From Prochlorococcus sp. AG-355-M18 (GTDB taxonomy: Bacteria; Cyanobacteriota; Cyanobacteriia; PCC-6307; Cyanobiaceae), in contig QCED01000008.1 in assembly GCA_003280725.1 (NCBI GenBank), positions 1-57,591 of the forward strand: a DNA stretch of 57,591 nt, in the 5' to 3' direction. Both the position numbers and the translations under genes were made by a program. A model generated the notes under the pieces. It ran no database searches. It saw nothing but the letters and a program-made list of their open reading frames with translations, and was not told the origin of the DNA. Below are positions 1-9,403 of this stretch, in pieces; position 1 is the first letter of the stretch, and each line of letters starts with the position of its first letter.

Positions 1-719
1 GCTGCAGTACTAGGTTGAATATCTAATTCATCAAAACTGATACTTTTTTTGTCAACTCTAGCTGGAGTTCCTGTTTTTAAACGTTCTGTTTTGATACCAA
101 TTTCGTGCAAATTTTGGGTAAGACCTTGTGCAGCTTGTTCGCCTGATCTTCCAGCTGACATTGATTTATTGCCTATCCATATTCTGCCTTCTAAAAAAGT
201 ACCAGCTGTGATGATAACTGATTTCGCTGAAAAATAACTACCAAAGAATGTTTTTACACCCTTTATTCTTTTTTTTACGATGTTTTTTGAATTCAATCCA
301 ATTTTTTTAGTTTTGGTAATATCTAGTTCAGTAATCATTGCTTCTTTCAAGGATAAATTATCTGTATTTTGTAGTATTTCGATCATTTTTTTTGAGTATT
401 CTCTTTTATCTGTTTGTGCTCTTAAAGCCCATACAGCTGGACCTCTACTCGCGTTCAATATTCTTTTTTGGATCGCTGTTTCATCAGCTAATTTTCCAAT
501 AATGCCTCCTAATGCATCAACTTCATGTACTAACTGACTTTTTGCTGGGCCCCCAACTGCAGGGTTGCAAGGTTGCCAAGCAATCCTATCTAAATTGATT
601 GTGAATAAGGCTGTAGAAAAACCTAATTTTGCTGTTGTTATAGCGGCTTCGCATCCTGCATGTCCTCCTCCAATAACGATGATGTCAAAAGATTCATTTG
701 TTGATTGATGATCTAGCAT
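1..719 (-). CDS. mnmG: MnmG (GidA), tRNA U34 carboxymethylaminomethyl-modifying enzyme, N-terminal part
   Basis: FAD-dependent enzyme that works with MnmE to modify the wobble uridine (cmnm5U34) of certain tRNAs in the cytoplasm. Translating the minus strand from the ATG at 719 gives an uninterrupted frame that leaves the window after 239 codons, so about the last 60% of the gene lies outside. The start has the dinucleotide-binding motif [14 protein letters not shown] at about residues 13-26, then the family segment [22 protein letters not shown] later [13 protein letters not shown] stretch is also typical. The partner mnmE is not in the window. The gene lies 12 bp beyond the dnaB stop in the same direction and may be co-transcribed with it. 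Confidence 0.95.
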   Translation of the reverse strand, partial: MLDHQSTNESFDIIVIGGGHAGCEAAITTAKLGFSTALFTINLDRIAWQPCNPAVGGPAKSQLVHEVDALGGIIGKLADETAIQKRILNASRGPAVWALRAQTDKREYSKKMIEILQNTDNLSLKEAMITELDITKTKKIGLNSKNIVKKRIKGVKTFFGSYFSAKSVIITAGTFLEGRIWIGNKSMSAGRSGEQAAQGLTQNLHEIGIKTERLKTGTPARVDKKSISFDELDIQPSTA

Positions 720-731
720 TTTAGGATCGAA

Positions 732-2114
732 TTAATTGGCTAAATTCCTAAATCTCGTATATTGAGGTTCAAATAATAATTTAACAGTTCCTACGGGTCC
801 ATTTCTATGTTTAGTGACAATGATCTCTGTTATCCCTTTATCTTCAGTATCGTGATTATAGTATTCATCTCTGTAAATCATTAATACTAAATCTGCGTCT
901 TGCTCAATAGAACCTGATTCTCTTAGATCGCTTAACATTGGTCTTTTATTTGTCCTAGATTCTACTCCTCTACTAAGTTGAGACAAAGCAACAACTGGTA
1001 CTTTTAATTCTCTTGCCATACTTTTAAGACCTCTTGTGATCCGTGAAAGTTCTTGGACTCTATTATCAGGAGTTGTTCCTTCCATCAATTGGAGGTAATC
1101 AATCACAATTAATCCAAGTTCTTTTTTTTGTTCAGCTATTAATCTTCTGCAAAGAGATCTCATTTCTAAAACACTTAAGTTAGGTTTGTCATCTATAAAT
1201 ATTGGTAGTTGACCCAATGAATTGATACCTTCTCCAAGTAACGGCCATTCATCTTGTTGTAATCTTCCTGTCCTGAGCCTCCCGCTTTCGATTCCAACTT
1301 CCATAGAAAGTAATCTATATGTCAACTGTTCTTTACTCATTTCAAGGCTAAATACGCATACAGGTAAATCTTGAGATTGCGCAACATTCTTAGCCAGATT
1401 AAGAACTATTGAAGTTTTCCCCATTGAAGGTCTTCCAGCAACGATTATTAAATCACTTCTTTGAAAGCCTTGAGTCATCGCATCAAGGTCGTAAAAATTT
1501 ACAGGAATTCCAGCTACTGAAGTCCCTAATGATCTCGACTCTATTTCATTGAAAGTACTTGTAAGGATTTCAGCTGCTTGAGTAAGACCTTTCGATGGTT
1601 TTTCCTGACTGATTTCAAATATTTTTTGCTCAGCTTTATCTAAAACTTCATTAGTATTTTGAGTTTGATCAAATCCTAGTTGAACTACTTCATTCCCAGA
1701 TCTGATCAGCTGCCTTCTCAAGAATTTATCGTTAATTAAATTAGCAACTTGTTCTATGGAGGCTGTAGAGGATACATTTTCTACTAGCTCTACGAGTTTG
1801 TTATTTCCTCCAATTTTTTCTAATGATCCATTATCTGCTAACCAAGCACTCATTGATGTTAAATCTGTTGGCTTACCCTGGGTATACAACATTAATGCTG
1901 TTCTATAAATCTCTTGATGCGCATTTATATAAAAAGCTTCAGGTTTAATTAAGTCTGCAATAATCCCGATCGCATCTGGATCAAGGAGTATTCCACCAAG
2001 AACAGATTCCTCTGCTTGAATGTTTTGAGGCGGGACTAACCCAGCATCTTCACTATTAAAGTCTTTCTTAAAGTTTTTATTTTGCCCATTATTTGGAAAA
2101 GGTACTGAAACCAT
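732..2114 (-). CDS. dnaB: Replicative DNA helicase DnaB
   Basis: Hexameric 5'-3' helicase that unwinds DNA at the replication fork and binds primase. The protein has 460 residues, normal for the family. The N-terminal DnaB domain starts near residue 28 (PPQNIQAEESVLGG). The RecA-like ATPase domain carries Walker A GRPSMGKT at 227-234 and Walker B IVIDYLQLM, followed by the SQLSRGVESR and DLRESGSIEQDAD segments. Some cyanobacterial dnaB genes carry an intein; length and continuity show none here. It lies between rplI (upstream, 58 bp) and mnmG (downstream, 12 bp) on the same strand. The rplI-dnaB neighbourhood is common in bacteria. Confidence 0.98.
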   Translation of the reverse strand: MVSVPFPNNGQNKNFKKDFNSEDAGLVPPQNIQAEESVLGGILLDPDAIGIIADLIKPEAFYINAHQEIYRTALMLYTQGKPTDLTSMSAWLADNGSLEKIGGNNKLVELVENVSSTASIEQVANLINDKFLRRQLIRSGNEVVQLGFDQTQNTNEVLDKAEQKIFEISQEKPSKGLTQAAEILTSTFNEIESRSLGTSVAGIPVNFYDLDAMTQGFQRSDLIIVAGRPSMGKTSIVLNLAKNVAQSQDLPVCVFSLEMSKEQLTYRLLSMEVGIESGRLRTGRLQQDEWPLLGEGINSLGQLPIFIDDKPNLSVLEMRSLCRRLIAEQKKELGLIVIDYLQLMEGTTPDNRVQELSRITRGLKSMARELKVPVVALSQLSRGVESRTNKRPMLSDLRESGSIEQDADLVLMIYRDEYYNHDTEDKGITEIIVTKHRNGPVGTVKLLFEPQYTRFRNLAN

Positions 2115-2172
2115 ATCTTTAATTGCTTAGATATATACTCTGGCTAATTTTCAAAATAATGCAACAAATTGA

Positions 2173-2628
2173 TTAACTTGTTACTTCAATATTTACTTCT
2201 GCATTAACTTCTTGATGTAATTTTATTTTTGCAGTAAAGGAACCTAAATTATGAATGTCAGGAACTGTGATGTTTCTTCTATCAATTTCTTTTTTGGTTG
2301 CTGCTTCTATTGCTTCGGCAACATCCCCATTGGTCACTGTTCCGAAAAGCACACCATCTTCACCAACTTGTTTTTTAATAGTGAATCGGCCTATTGTTGA
2401 TAATGCAGTTTGAAAATCTAAAGCCTCTTGCTTTAATTTTTCAGCAGCAATTTTTTCTTTTTCTTTTTTTCTTTCAATTTGTTTAAGAACAGCTGGTGTT
2501 ACATTCACTGCCTTGCCATAAGGTAATAGAAAATTTCTTGCATAGCCAGGTGCAACTTCTACTAAATCGCCTTCTTTTCCTAATGAGACGATTGATTCAG
2601 TTAATGCGACTTGTATTCTTTTAGCCAT
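2173..2628 (-). CDS. rplI: 50S ribosomal protein L9
   Basis: Large-subunit ribosomal protein binding 23S rRNA domain V near the L1 stalk. The start [20 protein letters not shown] and the following [21 protein letters not shown] match the L9 N-terminal domain signature. A Lys/Glu-rich connecting helix (about 45-75) leads to the C-terminal domain. I chose the ATG at 2628 (151 aa), because the upstream in-frame ATG at 2643 would add MFDIF, which is not part of the family N-terminus. desC ends 20 bp upstream and dnaB begins 58 bp downstream, all on one strand, so a desC-rplI-dnaB transcript is possible. Confidence 0.96.
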   Translation of the reverse strand: MAKRIQVALTESIVSLGKEGDLVEVAPGYARNFLLPYGKAVNVTPAVLKQIERKKEKEKIAAEKLKQEALDFQTALSTIGRFTIKKQVGEDGVLFGTVTNGDVAEAIEAATKKEIDRRNITVPDIHNLGSFTAKIKLHQEVNAEVNIEVTS

Positions 2629-2648
2629 GAAAATATCGAACAATATTA

Positions 2649-3587
2649 TTAATAATAAGACCTTGAGGGTAACTTTACTTTTTTTGCAAACCCTAATTTA
2701 GCAAGAATCTTAATATGTTCCCAAGTTAAATCGATTTGACCTCTAAATAATCCTTGTTTTGCTGAATTAGGAAACGCATGATGGTTATTATGCCAACCCT
2801 CTCCAAATGTTAATGCAGCGACCCATGCATTATTTTTCGATGAATCACCACTTTCAAATGGCGCCTTCCCCCAACAATGAGTTGCGGAGTTTACAAGCCA
2901 AGTAATGTGATAAACAACGACAAGTCGTAATGGAATTCCCCAAAGGACTAAAGCCCAACCTCCAATGCCTAATTTTTGACCTATTGCATATAAAGTAAGG
3001 CCAATAGGAATTTGTAAGAATAAAAAATATTTATTTAGAAATCTGTAGTATGGATCTTTAATTAAATCTGCGCTTAGTTTCGGGACAGTTTTTAGTGCTT
3101 CAACGTCTTTAAACATCCAACCCATATGACTCCACCAAAACCCCTTTTTACTATTGTGATGATCTACTTCAGTATCAGAAAAAGAGTGGTGATGCCTATG
3201 TAAACCTACCCAATCTATTGGTCCATGCTGGCAACTTATAGCTCCACAGGTAGCAAAAAATCTTTCTAACCATCTTGGAACAATGAATGATCTGTGTGAT
3301 AACAATCTGTGATATCCAAGAGTGACTCCTAAACAAGCAGTTACCCAGTAAAAAAATAATAATGTAGTGACTGCAGGGAGACTCCAAAATTTTGGTTGTA
3401 TAGCTATAAGAGAAAGAATATGAATTGCAACCATGAAAGCTATTGTTCCCCAAGTTTTATGTAGTCTTGGAGGATATCTTTTTGAATGGCTGGAAGGTTC
3501 TAGTAATTTTTCTGAGAGTTCTACAACTTTTTCAGCTGGAACAGGTTTCTTTAATTTTGCTGTTTCTTGGAAAATTACTGAATTCAT
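2649..3587 (-). CDS. desC: Acyl-lipid fatty acid desaturase (delta-9, DesC type)
   Basis: Membrane di-iron desaturase that introduces the first double bond into glycerolipid-bound fatty acids, which sets membrane fluidity. The 312 residues contain the three diagnostic histidine boxes: HRLLSH (93-98), HRHHH (130-134) and HNNHH (266-270). Hydrophobic segments lie around 46-90 and 185-235. This arrangement fits the delta-9 acyl-lipid/acyl-CoA desaturase family rather than DesA/DesB. It is divergent from the unknown gene at 3663 across a 75-bp AT-rich gap that must hold both promoters. Exact regiospecificity cannot be read from sequence alone. Confidence 0.9.
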   Translation of the reverse strand: MNSVIFQETAKLKKPVPAEKVVELSEKLLEPSSHSKRYPPRLHKTWGTIAFMVAIHILSLIAIQPKFWSLPAVTTLLFFYWVTACLGVTLGYHRLLSHRSFIVPRWLERFFATCGAISCQHGPIDWVGLHRHHHSFSDTEVDHHNSKKGFWWSHMGWMFKDVEALKTVPKLSADLIKDPYYRFLNKYFLFLQIPIGLTLYAIGQKLGIGGWALVLWGIPLRLVVVYHITWLVNSATHCWGKAPFESGDSSKNNAWVAALTFGEGWHNNHHAFPNSAKQGLFRGQIDLTWEHIKILAKLGFAKKVKLPSRSYY

Positions 3588-3636
3588 GATATTGAAATAA
3601 TATTTTCAAAAATACCGATATGTAATATTATCATAC

Positions 3637-3642
3637 TATACT
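3637..3642 (+). promoter_or_regulatory. Candidate -10 element for the 3663 operon
   Basis: TATACT lies about 20 bp upstream of the GTG at 3663 within the divergent gap shared with desC. No convincing -35 hexamer is spaced 16-18 bp upstream, which is common in AT-rich picocyanobacterial promoters. The implied transcript would have a very short leader. Confidence 0.3.
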
Positions 3643-3662
3643 ATTGATAAGTTTAATTATCT

Positions 3663-4361
3663 GTGAGTCTCGGATATCGCGATAAATTATCTAGAGGTCG
3701 AAGGGCTATGGCTCATTTGATACACCTCTGGCATGAAAGAAATGGGTGGTCACACAGAGTTTTGCCATTACTTTCTGAAGTTCTTGATTTAGGTAAAGTT
3801 CACAATTCGCAAATTTCTAATCTTAGGAATGGGAAGTTATCTTCGCCGGGACCTGAAGTTTTTCTTGCTTTAGCTCAAGTCAATACGATTCTTGATCAAG
3901 GTGTAGAAAAAATCAGGGATCGTTTTGAAAGTGATTACCCAGAGTTATGGAAATCTTTGGAAGAGTCTGCATTACCTATAAAAAATGATTCTGGTAATCC
4001 ATTGTCCGCCGGCGAGTTATTCGAGATATTTTCAGGATTAAAATCTCTACCTTCATCTTTTGACTGGTATATAGAAGATGAAGAAGCTTCTGCTTTAAGT
4101 GATGCTCTTTCAGTGCATTTTTGTCAGAATAAGGCTTGGAGATCATGTAAAATTCAGGTAATGGAAGCCTATGCTGTCAATAAATCTTCACGTAGAGAAC
4201 GTTTTGCTGAGGTAATAGCAGGAATTAGAGATTATACGGCGGAAGAATTAGATGGAGAACTACTTGATTTATATGAGGCTTCAAAAAAACTTTCTTATTT
4301 TCATGGTACGGGACCTAATGCTTTCCTCGCAGAATTAAGAAATTTAGCTTCTGAAAAATAA
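3663..4361 (+). CDS. Conserved-type protein of unknown function with XRE-like helix-turn-helix segment
   Basis: I do not recognise a named family. The 232-residue protein is soluble, with no signal peptide or membrane segment. Residues about 31-75 contain HNSQISNLRNGKL followed by PGPEVFLALAQVN, which resembles the second half of a Cro/CI-type HTH (recognition helix, turn, then 'P.p..l.ala.al'), so DNA binding is a reasonable guess. The rest is acidic and probably helical. The start is a GTG (MSLGYRDKLSRGRR); no better ATG precedes it. It lies only 18 bp upstream of the PLP lyase gene and in line with gcvH and gcvP, suggesting one operon. A regulatory role for that operon is inference only. 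Confidence 0.8.
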   Translation: MSLGYRDKLSRGRRAMAHLIHLWHERNGWSHRVLPLLSEVLDLGKVHNSQISNLRNGKLSSPGPEVFLALAQVNTILDQGVEKIRDRFESDYPELWKSLEESALPIKNDSGNPLSAGELFEIFSGLKSLPSSFDWYIEDEEASALSDALSVHFCQNKAWRSCKIQVMEAYAVNKSSRRERFAEVIAGIRDYTAEELDGELLDLYEASKKLSYFHGTGPNAFLAELRNLASEK

Positions 4362-4379
4362 TATGAGTTTTCATAATAA

Positions 4380-5672
4380 ATGACACTAAACAATAACTTA
4401 AAACTGGCTGAAAACGCTGTTCTTTCTGTCGAAGAGAGTTTAAGTAAAGTTTTCCAAGAAAGATCCAATCAGGTTTTCCAGAAATTAGAAAATATTTTGA
4501 CAATATTTAAGGAAGAAAAAGTTTCTACTAGTCATTTCAATCAATCTTCTGGTTGTGGTCATGATGATATATCTAGAGAAAAAATTGATGCAGTTTTTGC
4601 AAGATTGTTTCTTGCTGAAAAGGCAGCTGTGAGGATGCAATTTGTAAGTGGAACACATGCAATAAGTTCTGTCTTATTTGGAATTCTTAGACCTGGAGAT
4701 GTAATGTTATCTCTTACAGGACAACCATATGACACGTTGGAAGAAGTCATAGGAATAAGGGGAGGAGGTAAAGGCTCACTTAAAAATTTTGAGATTGAAT
4801 ATAAGCAAATAAATATTTGCGAGAATTTTGATTCTTTTGAAGAAAAAATTGTTCATTCTTTTAAAGAAAATTCATGCAAATTAGTATTCATACAAAAAAG
4901 TTGTGGATATAGTTGGAGAAAATCTCTTACGAATCATCAGATAGAGAAAATTTGTAGTTTGATTCATTCCCTTGATCCTAACTGTATATGTTTTGTTGAT
5001 AACTGTTATGGGGAGCTTGTTGAAGATAGTGAACCAATTTCTAAAGGGGCAAATATAATTGCTGGATCATTGATTAAAAATTTGGGAGGAACAATTGTTC
5101 CTACTGGTGGTTACGTTGCAGGAGATGCAGAATTGGTTGAGATGGCTTGTTCTAGATTAACATCACCAGGTATTGGTTCTTCTGCAGGAATAAATTTTGG
5201 ACTAGGAAGATTAATTTTGCAGGGTTTGTTTTTAGCACCACAAATTGTTCACGAATCACTAAAAGGTGCTGATATGGTTGCAGCAGTATTTCAAAATTTG
5301 GGATTTAAGGTTTTACCAGAGCCAGCAACTTATCGATCTGATCTTATTCAGTCAGTAAGATTGAATAATCCTGATTTGGTACAAAAAGTTTGTCAATCTT
5401 TTCAAAATTCTTCACCAGTAGATTCTTTTCTGAATGTTGTTCCATCATCAATGGATGGGTATGATTCAAAATTATTAATGGCAGGAGGTACATTTATTGA
5501 AGGTAGTACAAGTGAATTTTCTGCTGATGCTCCTCTAAGAGATCCTTATAATATTTTTGTTCAAGGTGGTTCTCACATAGCTCACATCAAAATTGCATTA
5601 ATTCGATTATTATCTGAATTATTAGAGGAAAAATTAATTTCAAAGGATTCTCTACTTCCTTTATCTACTTAA
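4380..5672 (+). CDS. PLP-dependent lyase, methionine gamma-lyase / 'aluminium resistance protein' family
   Basis: A fold-type I PLP enzyme of the Cys/Met metabolism type, usually annotated as aluminium resistance protein or methionine gamma-lyase family protein (PF06838 type). The 430 residues include the cofactor-site segments FVSGTHAISSVLFG, FVDNCYGELVE (Asp that contacts the pyridine nitrogen) and AGSLIKNLGG, whose Lys233 is the expected Schiff-base lysine. The GGTFIEGSTSEFSADAPLR segment near the C-terminus is also characteristic of this subfamily. The natural substrate is not settled; a cystathionine/methionine-like sulfur amino acid is plausible. gcvH starts 2 bp after its stop, so translation is probably coupled. 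Confidence 0.88.
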   Translation: MTLNNNLKLAENAVLSVEESLSKVFQERSNQVFQKLENILTIFKEEKVSTSHFNQSSGCGHDDISREKIDAVFARLFLAEKAAVRMQFVSGTHAISSVLFGILRPGDVMLSLTGQPYDTLEEVIGIRGGGKGSLKNFEIEYKQINICENFDSFEEKIVHSFKENSCKLVFIQKSCGYSWRKSLTNHQIEKICSLIHSLDPNCICFVDNCYGELVEDSEPISKGANIIAGSLIKNLGGTIVPTGGYVAGDAELVEMACSRLTSPGIGSSAGINFGLGRLILQGLFLAPQIVHESLKGADMVAAVFQNLGFKVLPEPATYRSDLIQSVRLNNPDLVQKVCQSFQNSSPVDSFLNVVPSSMDGYDSKLLMAGGTFIEGSTSEFSADAPLRDPYNIFVQGGSHIAHIKIALIRLLSELLEEKLISKDSLLPLST

Positions 5673-5674
5673 TC

Positions 5675-6064
5675 ATGTCTTACCAGTTTCCAGACAACCT
5701 CAACTATGCTGATACTCATGAATATGTTTTAGAAGAAAATGGATTTTTAAAAATTGGAGTTAGTGAATTTGCTATAGATCAATTAGGAGATATTGTTTTT
5801 GTTGAGATAGCTGATCAAGGGGCGACTTTAGAGAAAGGTGAGACTTTTGGAACAATAGAATCAGTTAAGGCAGTTGAAGAAGTCTATCTGCCTTTTTCAG
5901 GTGAAATAATATCTGTAAATGAGAGTGTTATTGAGAACCCCGAGCTTTTACAGAATGATCCGATTGGAGACGGTTGGTTAGTCATTTTGAAACCAGAATC
6001 AAAAGCATCAATTGCTGATTTGATGACTTCTGAGGAATATCAATCAAAGGTTGTACCAAAATAA
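5675..6064 (+). CDS. gcvH: Glycine cleavage system H protein
   Basis: Lipoyl carrier that shuttles the methylamine group from the P protein to the T protein during glycine decarboxylation, the photorespiratory and one-carbon step that yields methylene-THF, CO2 and ammonia. The 129-residue length is standard. The lipoylation motif GTIESVKAVEEVYLPFSGE carries the expected lipoyl-lysine at residue 65. The conserved start (YADTHEYV) and end (LQNDPIGDGWLVILKP) agree with the family. It is packed 2 bp after the PLP lyase and 45 bp before gcvP. The T protein gene is not in this window. Confidence 0.97.
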   Translation: MSYQFPDNLNYADTHEYVLEENGFLKIGVSEFAIDQLGDIVFVEIADQGATLEKGETFGTIESVKAVEEVYLPFSGEIISVNESVIENPELLQNDPIGDGWLVILKPESKASIADLMTSEEYQSKVVPK

Positions 6065-6109
6065 GGCAAACTTTTTAAAAAGAGCTATTTTAAAGAAAAA
6101 TATATTAAT

Positions 6110-9019
6110 ATGACATCCAAATTTGGGACCGATTTGTTTATTCATAGGCATCTTGGGTTAGGAGATAATGATGAAAAAATTATGCTGAATAAGCTTGGTT
6201 TTAATAATATTGATCAATTTATAGATCAAGTTATTCCCGAAGATATTCAGCTAAAAGATAAATCTTCAGAAATATTGCCTAATGGTTGTTCAGAAATTGA
6301 TGCTTTAAATGAATTAGAGGAGATTGCGCAGAAAAATATCAAAATGAGATCTCTTATAGGCCTTGGTTATTATGACAATCACATGCCTAAAGTAATTCAA
6401 AGACATGTTCTCGAAAACCCGAGGTGGTATACATCCTATACTCCATACCAAGCAGAAATTGCACAAGGAAGGTTAGAAGCTCTATTTAACTTTCAGACTA
6501 TTGTTTGTGAACTAACGGGATTTCCTGTTTCTAATGCATCTTTGTTAGATGAGGGTACTGCTGCTGCAGAAGCTATGGCTATGAGTTTTGCCGCAAGAAA
6601 AAATAAATCTGCAAAAGTTTACTTAGTTGAATCTAATGTTTTTGATCACACTTTTAATGTTCTACAAACCAGAGCAAAACCATTGGGTATATCCTTAAAA
6701 CGCTTTTCTAAAGGCAATCTTCCTAATCATGATGATGTTTTTGGAATTTTGTTGCAATTACCAGGTAAAAATGGGGAATTATTTGATCCCACATTCTTAG
6801 TATCCCATGCACATAGATCAGAAATCATTGTAACCGCATGTATTGATCCATTAGCACAAGTTTTAATTAAACCAATTTTTGAATTTGGTGTCGATGTTGC
6901 AGTGGGTAGTATGCAAAGATTTGGTGTCCCAATGGGTTTTGGTGGGCCGCATGCTGCATTTTTTGCATGTACCGAAAAATATAAAAGGCTGATACCTGGA
7001 AGAATTGTGGGACAAACTCTCTCTAAAAATGGAGAAAAGTCTTTAAGGCTAGCATTGCAAACAAGAGAGCAACATATTAGAAGGGAGAAAGCTACTAGTA
7101 ATATTTGTACTGCTCAATCTTTGTTAGCCATAATTTCTTCTTTTTATGCTATTTATCATGGACCCTCAGGATTAACGCAAATTGCAAAGAGATTAGTGGA
7201 GTTGAGATGCAATTTAGAATCATGTTTGGGTGATTTAGGTTTTGATATTCCTGATGGAGTTAGATTTGATAGTGTTGACGTTTATTCTGAGTACTCCCAA
7301 AAGATTCATAATGAAGCTTTGAAAAATGGATATAACTTAAGAGTTTTGCCATTGGGATCAACTATTGAAGATTCAACTGGGTTTGGGATCTCATTAGATG
7401 AGCTTAGTAATGAAAAAGAAATAAAAGATATTGTGACTTTTATATCAAACCTTATAGACAAAAAAGGAGATTTAGAGCATATAAAATTTGATAAAGGATT
7501 GCATCTTGAAAGTATACCTTTGAGATCTAGTGAATGGATGCAGCAAGATATATTCACAAATTACCAAAGTGAAACTGAATTAATGAGATATATATTCCGA
7601 CTTGCCGAAAAAGATTTTTCTTTGGTTGATGGAATGATGCCATTAGGAAGCTGCACCATGAAGTTAAATTCTGCAGCGGAGTTAAATCCAGTCTCTTGGG
7701 CTAATTTATCTTCTATTCATCCTTTTTCTCCATCAAATCAAACTAAGGGCTATTCAAAAATAATATCTGATTTGGAAAAATGGATAAGTGATATTGTTGG
7801 TTTAAAATCAGTATCTTTTCAACCAAATGCAGGCTCTCAAGGAGAGTTTGCAGGTTTATTGGCAATTAATTCTTATTTTGAATCAAAAGGCGAACTTTTA
7901 AGAAAAAAATGTTTAATTCCAAAAAGTGCTCATGGAACAAATCCTGCTAGTGCAGTTATGGCAGGTTTTGATGTTGTAACTGTTGAATGTGATGACGAAG
8001 GAAATATTGATTTTCAAGACTTATCGAACAAGGTGAAGAAATTTGATAACCAAATAGGAGCTCTTATGTTGACCTACCCCTCTACTCATGGAGTTTTTGA
8101 ATTACAAATCAGAAAGATATGTGACTTAATTCACTCTATTGGAGGATTTGTCTACTTAGATGGAGCAAATCTGAACGCTCAGGTTGGATTATGCAAACCC
8201 GGAAAATATGGTATTGATGTTTGTCATTTGAATTTACATAAAACATTCTGCATTCCGCATGGAGGTGGTGGTCCAGGAGTAGGTCCAGTAGCTGTATCAG
8301 AAACTTTAAGACCATTTCTTCCTACTCATTCTTTAATGGATAATAATTTTTCTAATAGTTCTAATTACGTCTCTTCTGCTAGGTATGGGAGTGCAAGTAT
8401 TCTTCCAATAAGTTGGATGTATATAAAAATGGCTGGACTTAGTGGTTTAAGGAAAGCGACTGCGCATGCTATTTTGTCGGCAAATTATATTGCTCATTCT
8501 TTAAAGCATAAATTTAAGATTCTTTATAAAGGAAAAAATAATTTTGTCGCACATGAATGTATTTTAGATTTTAGAGATTTAAGATCTAAAACTGGTTTGA
8601 GTGTAAATGATTTAGCTAAACGATTAATAGATTATAGTTTTCATGCTCCAACTATAAGTTGGCCTGTTCAAGAGACGGTTATGATAGAGCCTACTGAAAG
8701 TGAAAGTCTGGCAGAATTAGATAGATTTTGTGAGGCTATGTTATTGATTGGAGAAGAAATCAGTGAAATAGAAAATAATATTGAATTAAATAATAATAAT
8801 GTAATAAGAAATGCTCCCCATACGCTGAAAGAGTTGATTGCTGATAAGTGGGATTATCCTTATTCAAAAGAAAAAGCTTCTTTTCCTTATAAAAATCCAA
8901 AAACTATTAAGTTTTGGTCTTCTGTTTCAAGGATTGATAATGCATATGGCGATCGCAATTTAATTTGTTCTTGCAATGTAAATAAAGAAGAGACTTTAGA
9001 AGAAAAGAAATGTGCTTAA
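6110..9019 (+). CDS. gcvP: Glycine dehydrogenase (decarboxylating), P protein
   Basis: PLP enzyme that decarboxylates glycine and passes the aminomethyl group to lipoyl-GcvH. The 969-residue chain is the long single-subunit form: an N-terminal half (IHRHLGLGDNDEKIM to about residue 450) and a C-terminal catalytic half (from about GMMPLGSCTMKLNSAAE). The PLP-binding lysine is Lys711 in HLNLHKTFCIPHGGGGPG, followed by the glycine-rich loop. The C-terminus ends in a Glu/Lys-rich stretch. It is last in the run from 3663, and a short GC hairpin at 9019-9034 just after the stop fits the end of that transcript. Confidence 0.98.
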   Translation: MTSKFGTDLFIHRHLGLGDNDEKIMLNKLGFNNIDQFIDQVIPEDIQLKDKSSEILPNGCSEIDALNELEEIAQKNIKMRSLIGLGYYDNHMPKVIQRHVLENPRWYTSYTPYQAEIAQGRLEALFNFQTIVCELTGFPVSNASLLDEGTAAAEAMAMSFAARKNKSAKVYLVESNVFDHTFNVLQTRAKPLGISLKRFSKGNLPNHDDVFGILLQLPGKNGELFDPTFLVSHAHRSEIIVTACIDPLAQVLIKPIFEFGVDVAVGSMQRFGVPMGFGGPHAAFFACTEKYKRLIPGRIVGQTLSKNGEKSLRLALQTREQHIRREKATSNICTAQSLLAIISSFYAIYHGPSGLTQIAKRLVELRCNLESCLGDLGFDIPDGVRFDSVDVYSEYSQKIHNEALKNGYNLRVLPLGSTIEDSTGFGISLDELSNEKEIKDIVTFISNLIDKKGDLEHIKFDKGLHLESIPLRSSEWMQQDIFTNYQSETELMRYIFRLAEKDFSLVDGMMPLGSCTMKLNSAAELNPVSWANLSSIHPFSPSNQTKGYSKIISDLEKWISDIVGLKSVSFQPNAGSQGEFAGLLAINSYFESKGELLRKKCLIPKSAHGTNPASAVMAGFDVVTVECDDEGNIDFQDLSNKVKKFDNQIGALMLTYPSTHGVFELQIRKICDLIHSIGGFVYLDGANLNAQVGLCKPGKYGIDVCHLNLHKTFCIPHGGGGPGVGPVAVSETLRPFLPTHSLMDNNFSNSSNYVSSARYGSASILPISWMYIKMAGLSGLRKATAHAILSANYIAHSLKHKFKILYKGKNNFVAHECILDFRDLRSKTGLSVNDLAKRLIDYSFHAPTISWPVQETVMIEPTESESLAELDRFCEAMLLIGEEISEIENNIELNNNNVIRNAPHTLKELIADKWDYPYSKEKASFPYKNPKTIKFWSSVSRIDNAYGDRNLICSCNVNKEETLEEKKCA

Positions 9020-9040
9020 AGGACTAGCGTCCTTCTATTT
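9019..9040 (+). terminator. Probable terminator after gcvP
   Basis: AAGGAC (9019-9024), loop TAGC, GTCCTT (9029-9034), then CTATTT. This is a 6-bp stem with a 4-nt loop, starting at the gcvP stop codon. The U-tract is imperfect, so efficiency is uncertain. It is one of the few stable GC-containing hairpins in this AT-rich window, and it sits at an operon end. Confidence 0.5.
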
Positions 9041-9148
9041 ACTTAGTTATTATCAAAATGAATAAAAATTTAATATTTTCTTATAGAATTTTTTTAAATT
9101 TTTTTATTAAAATATTCGAGCATCAAATTTTTTGGGGTATTTGAAGCT

Positions 9149-9397
9149 ATGACCAAAGATTTTAAATCTGGTAACGTTAAGCACTTGCCAATTAAAAACA
9201 TCGATTTACCAAATTTTGTCAATAATTTTACGGGAGATAATTCAACTATTTGTTCTATTGAGGGAACTAATGTTATTAGAGTACCTTTCGGTAAAAAATT
9301 CTCAAAGAAAAAAAGGCCTGAAAAGAACCAAAATATCGCTACTCTAATACTTCCTTTAAGTTCGTATAATAACCCTACGCCTCCACACGTTGCATAA
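9149..9397 (+). CDS. Small basic protein of unknown function
   Basis: I do not recognise this 82-residue protein. It has no signal peptide, membrane segment or obvious domain. The first half is of mixed composition (SGNVKHLPIKNIDLPNFVNNF), the middle holds a basic cluster GKKFSKKKRPEK at about residues 49-60, and the tail is Pro-rich (NNPTPPHVA). It stands alone behind a 129-bp AT-rich gap and faces sqdX, with only 6 bp between the two stops. Coding character is supported by a clear ATG start and codon use like its neighbours. The sqdX end fits against its stop without overlap. The basic patch could bind nucleic acid, but that is speculation. Confidence 0.65.
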   Translation: MTKDFKSGNVKHLPIKNIDLPNFVNNFTGDNSTICSIEGTNVIRVPFGKKFSKKKRPEKNQNIATLILPLSSYNNPTPPHVA

Positions 9398-9403
9398 TTT
9401 AGA

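Noticed and set aside
732-2114. Intein in dnaB (and dnaX), as in some cyanobacteria
   Set aside because: Both genes have normal length with uninterrupted P-loop and Walker B regions.
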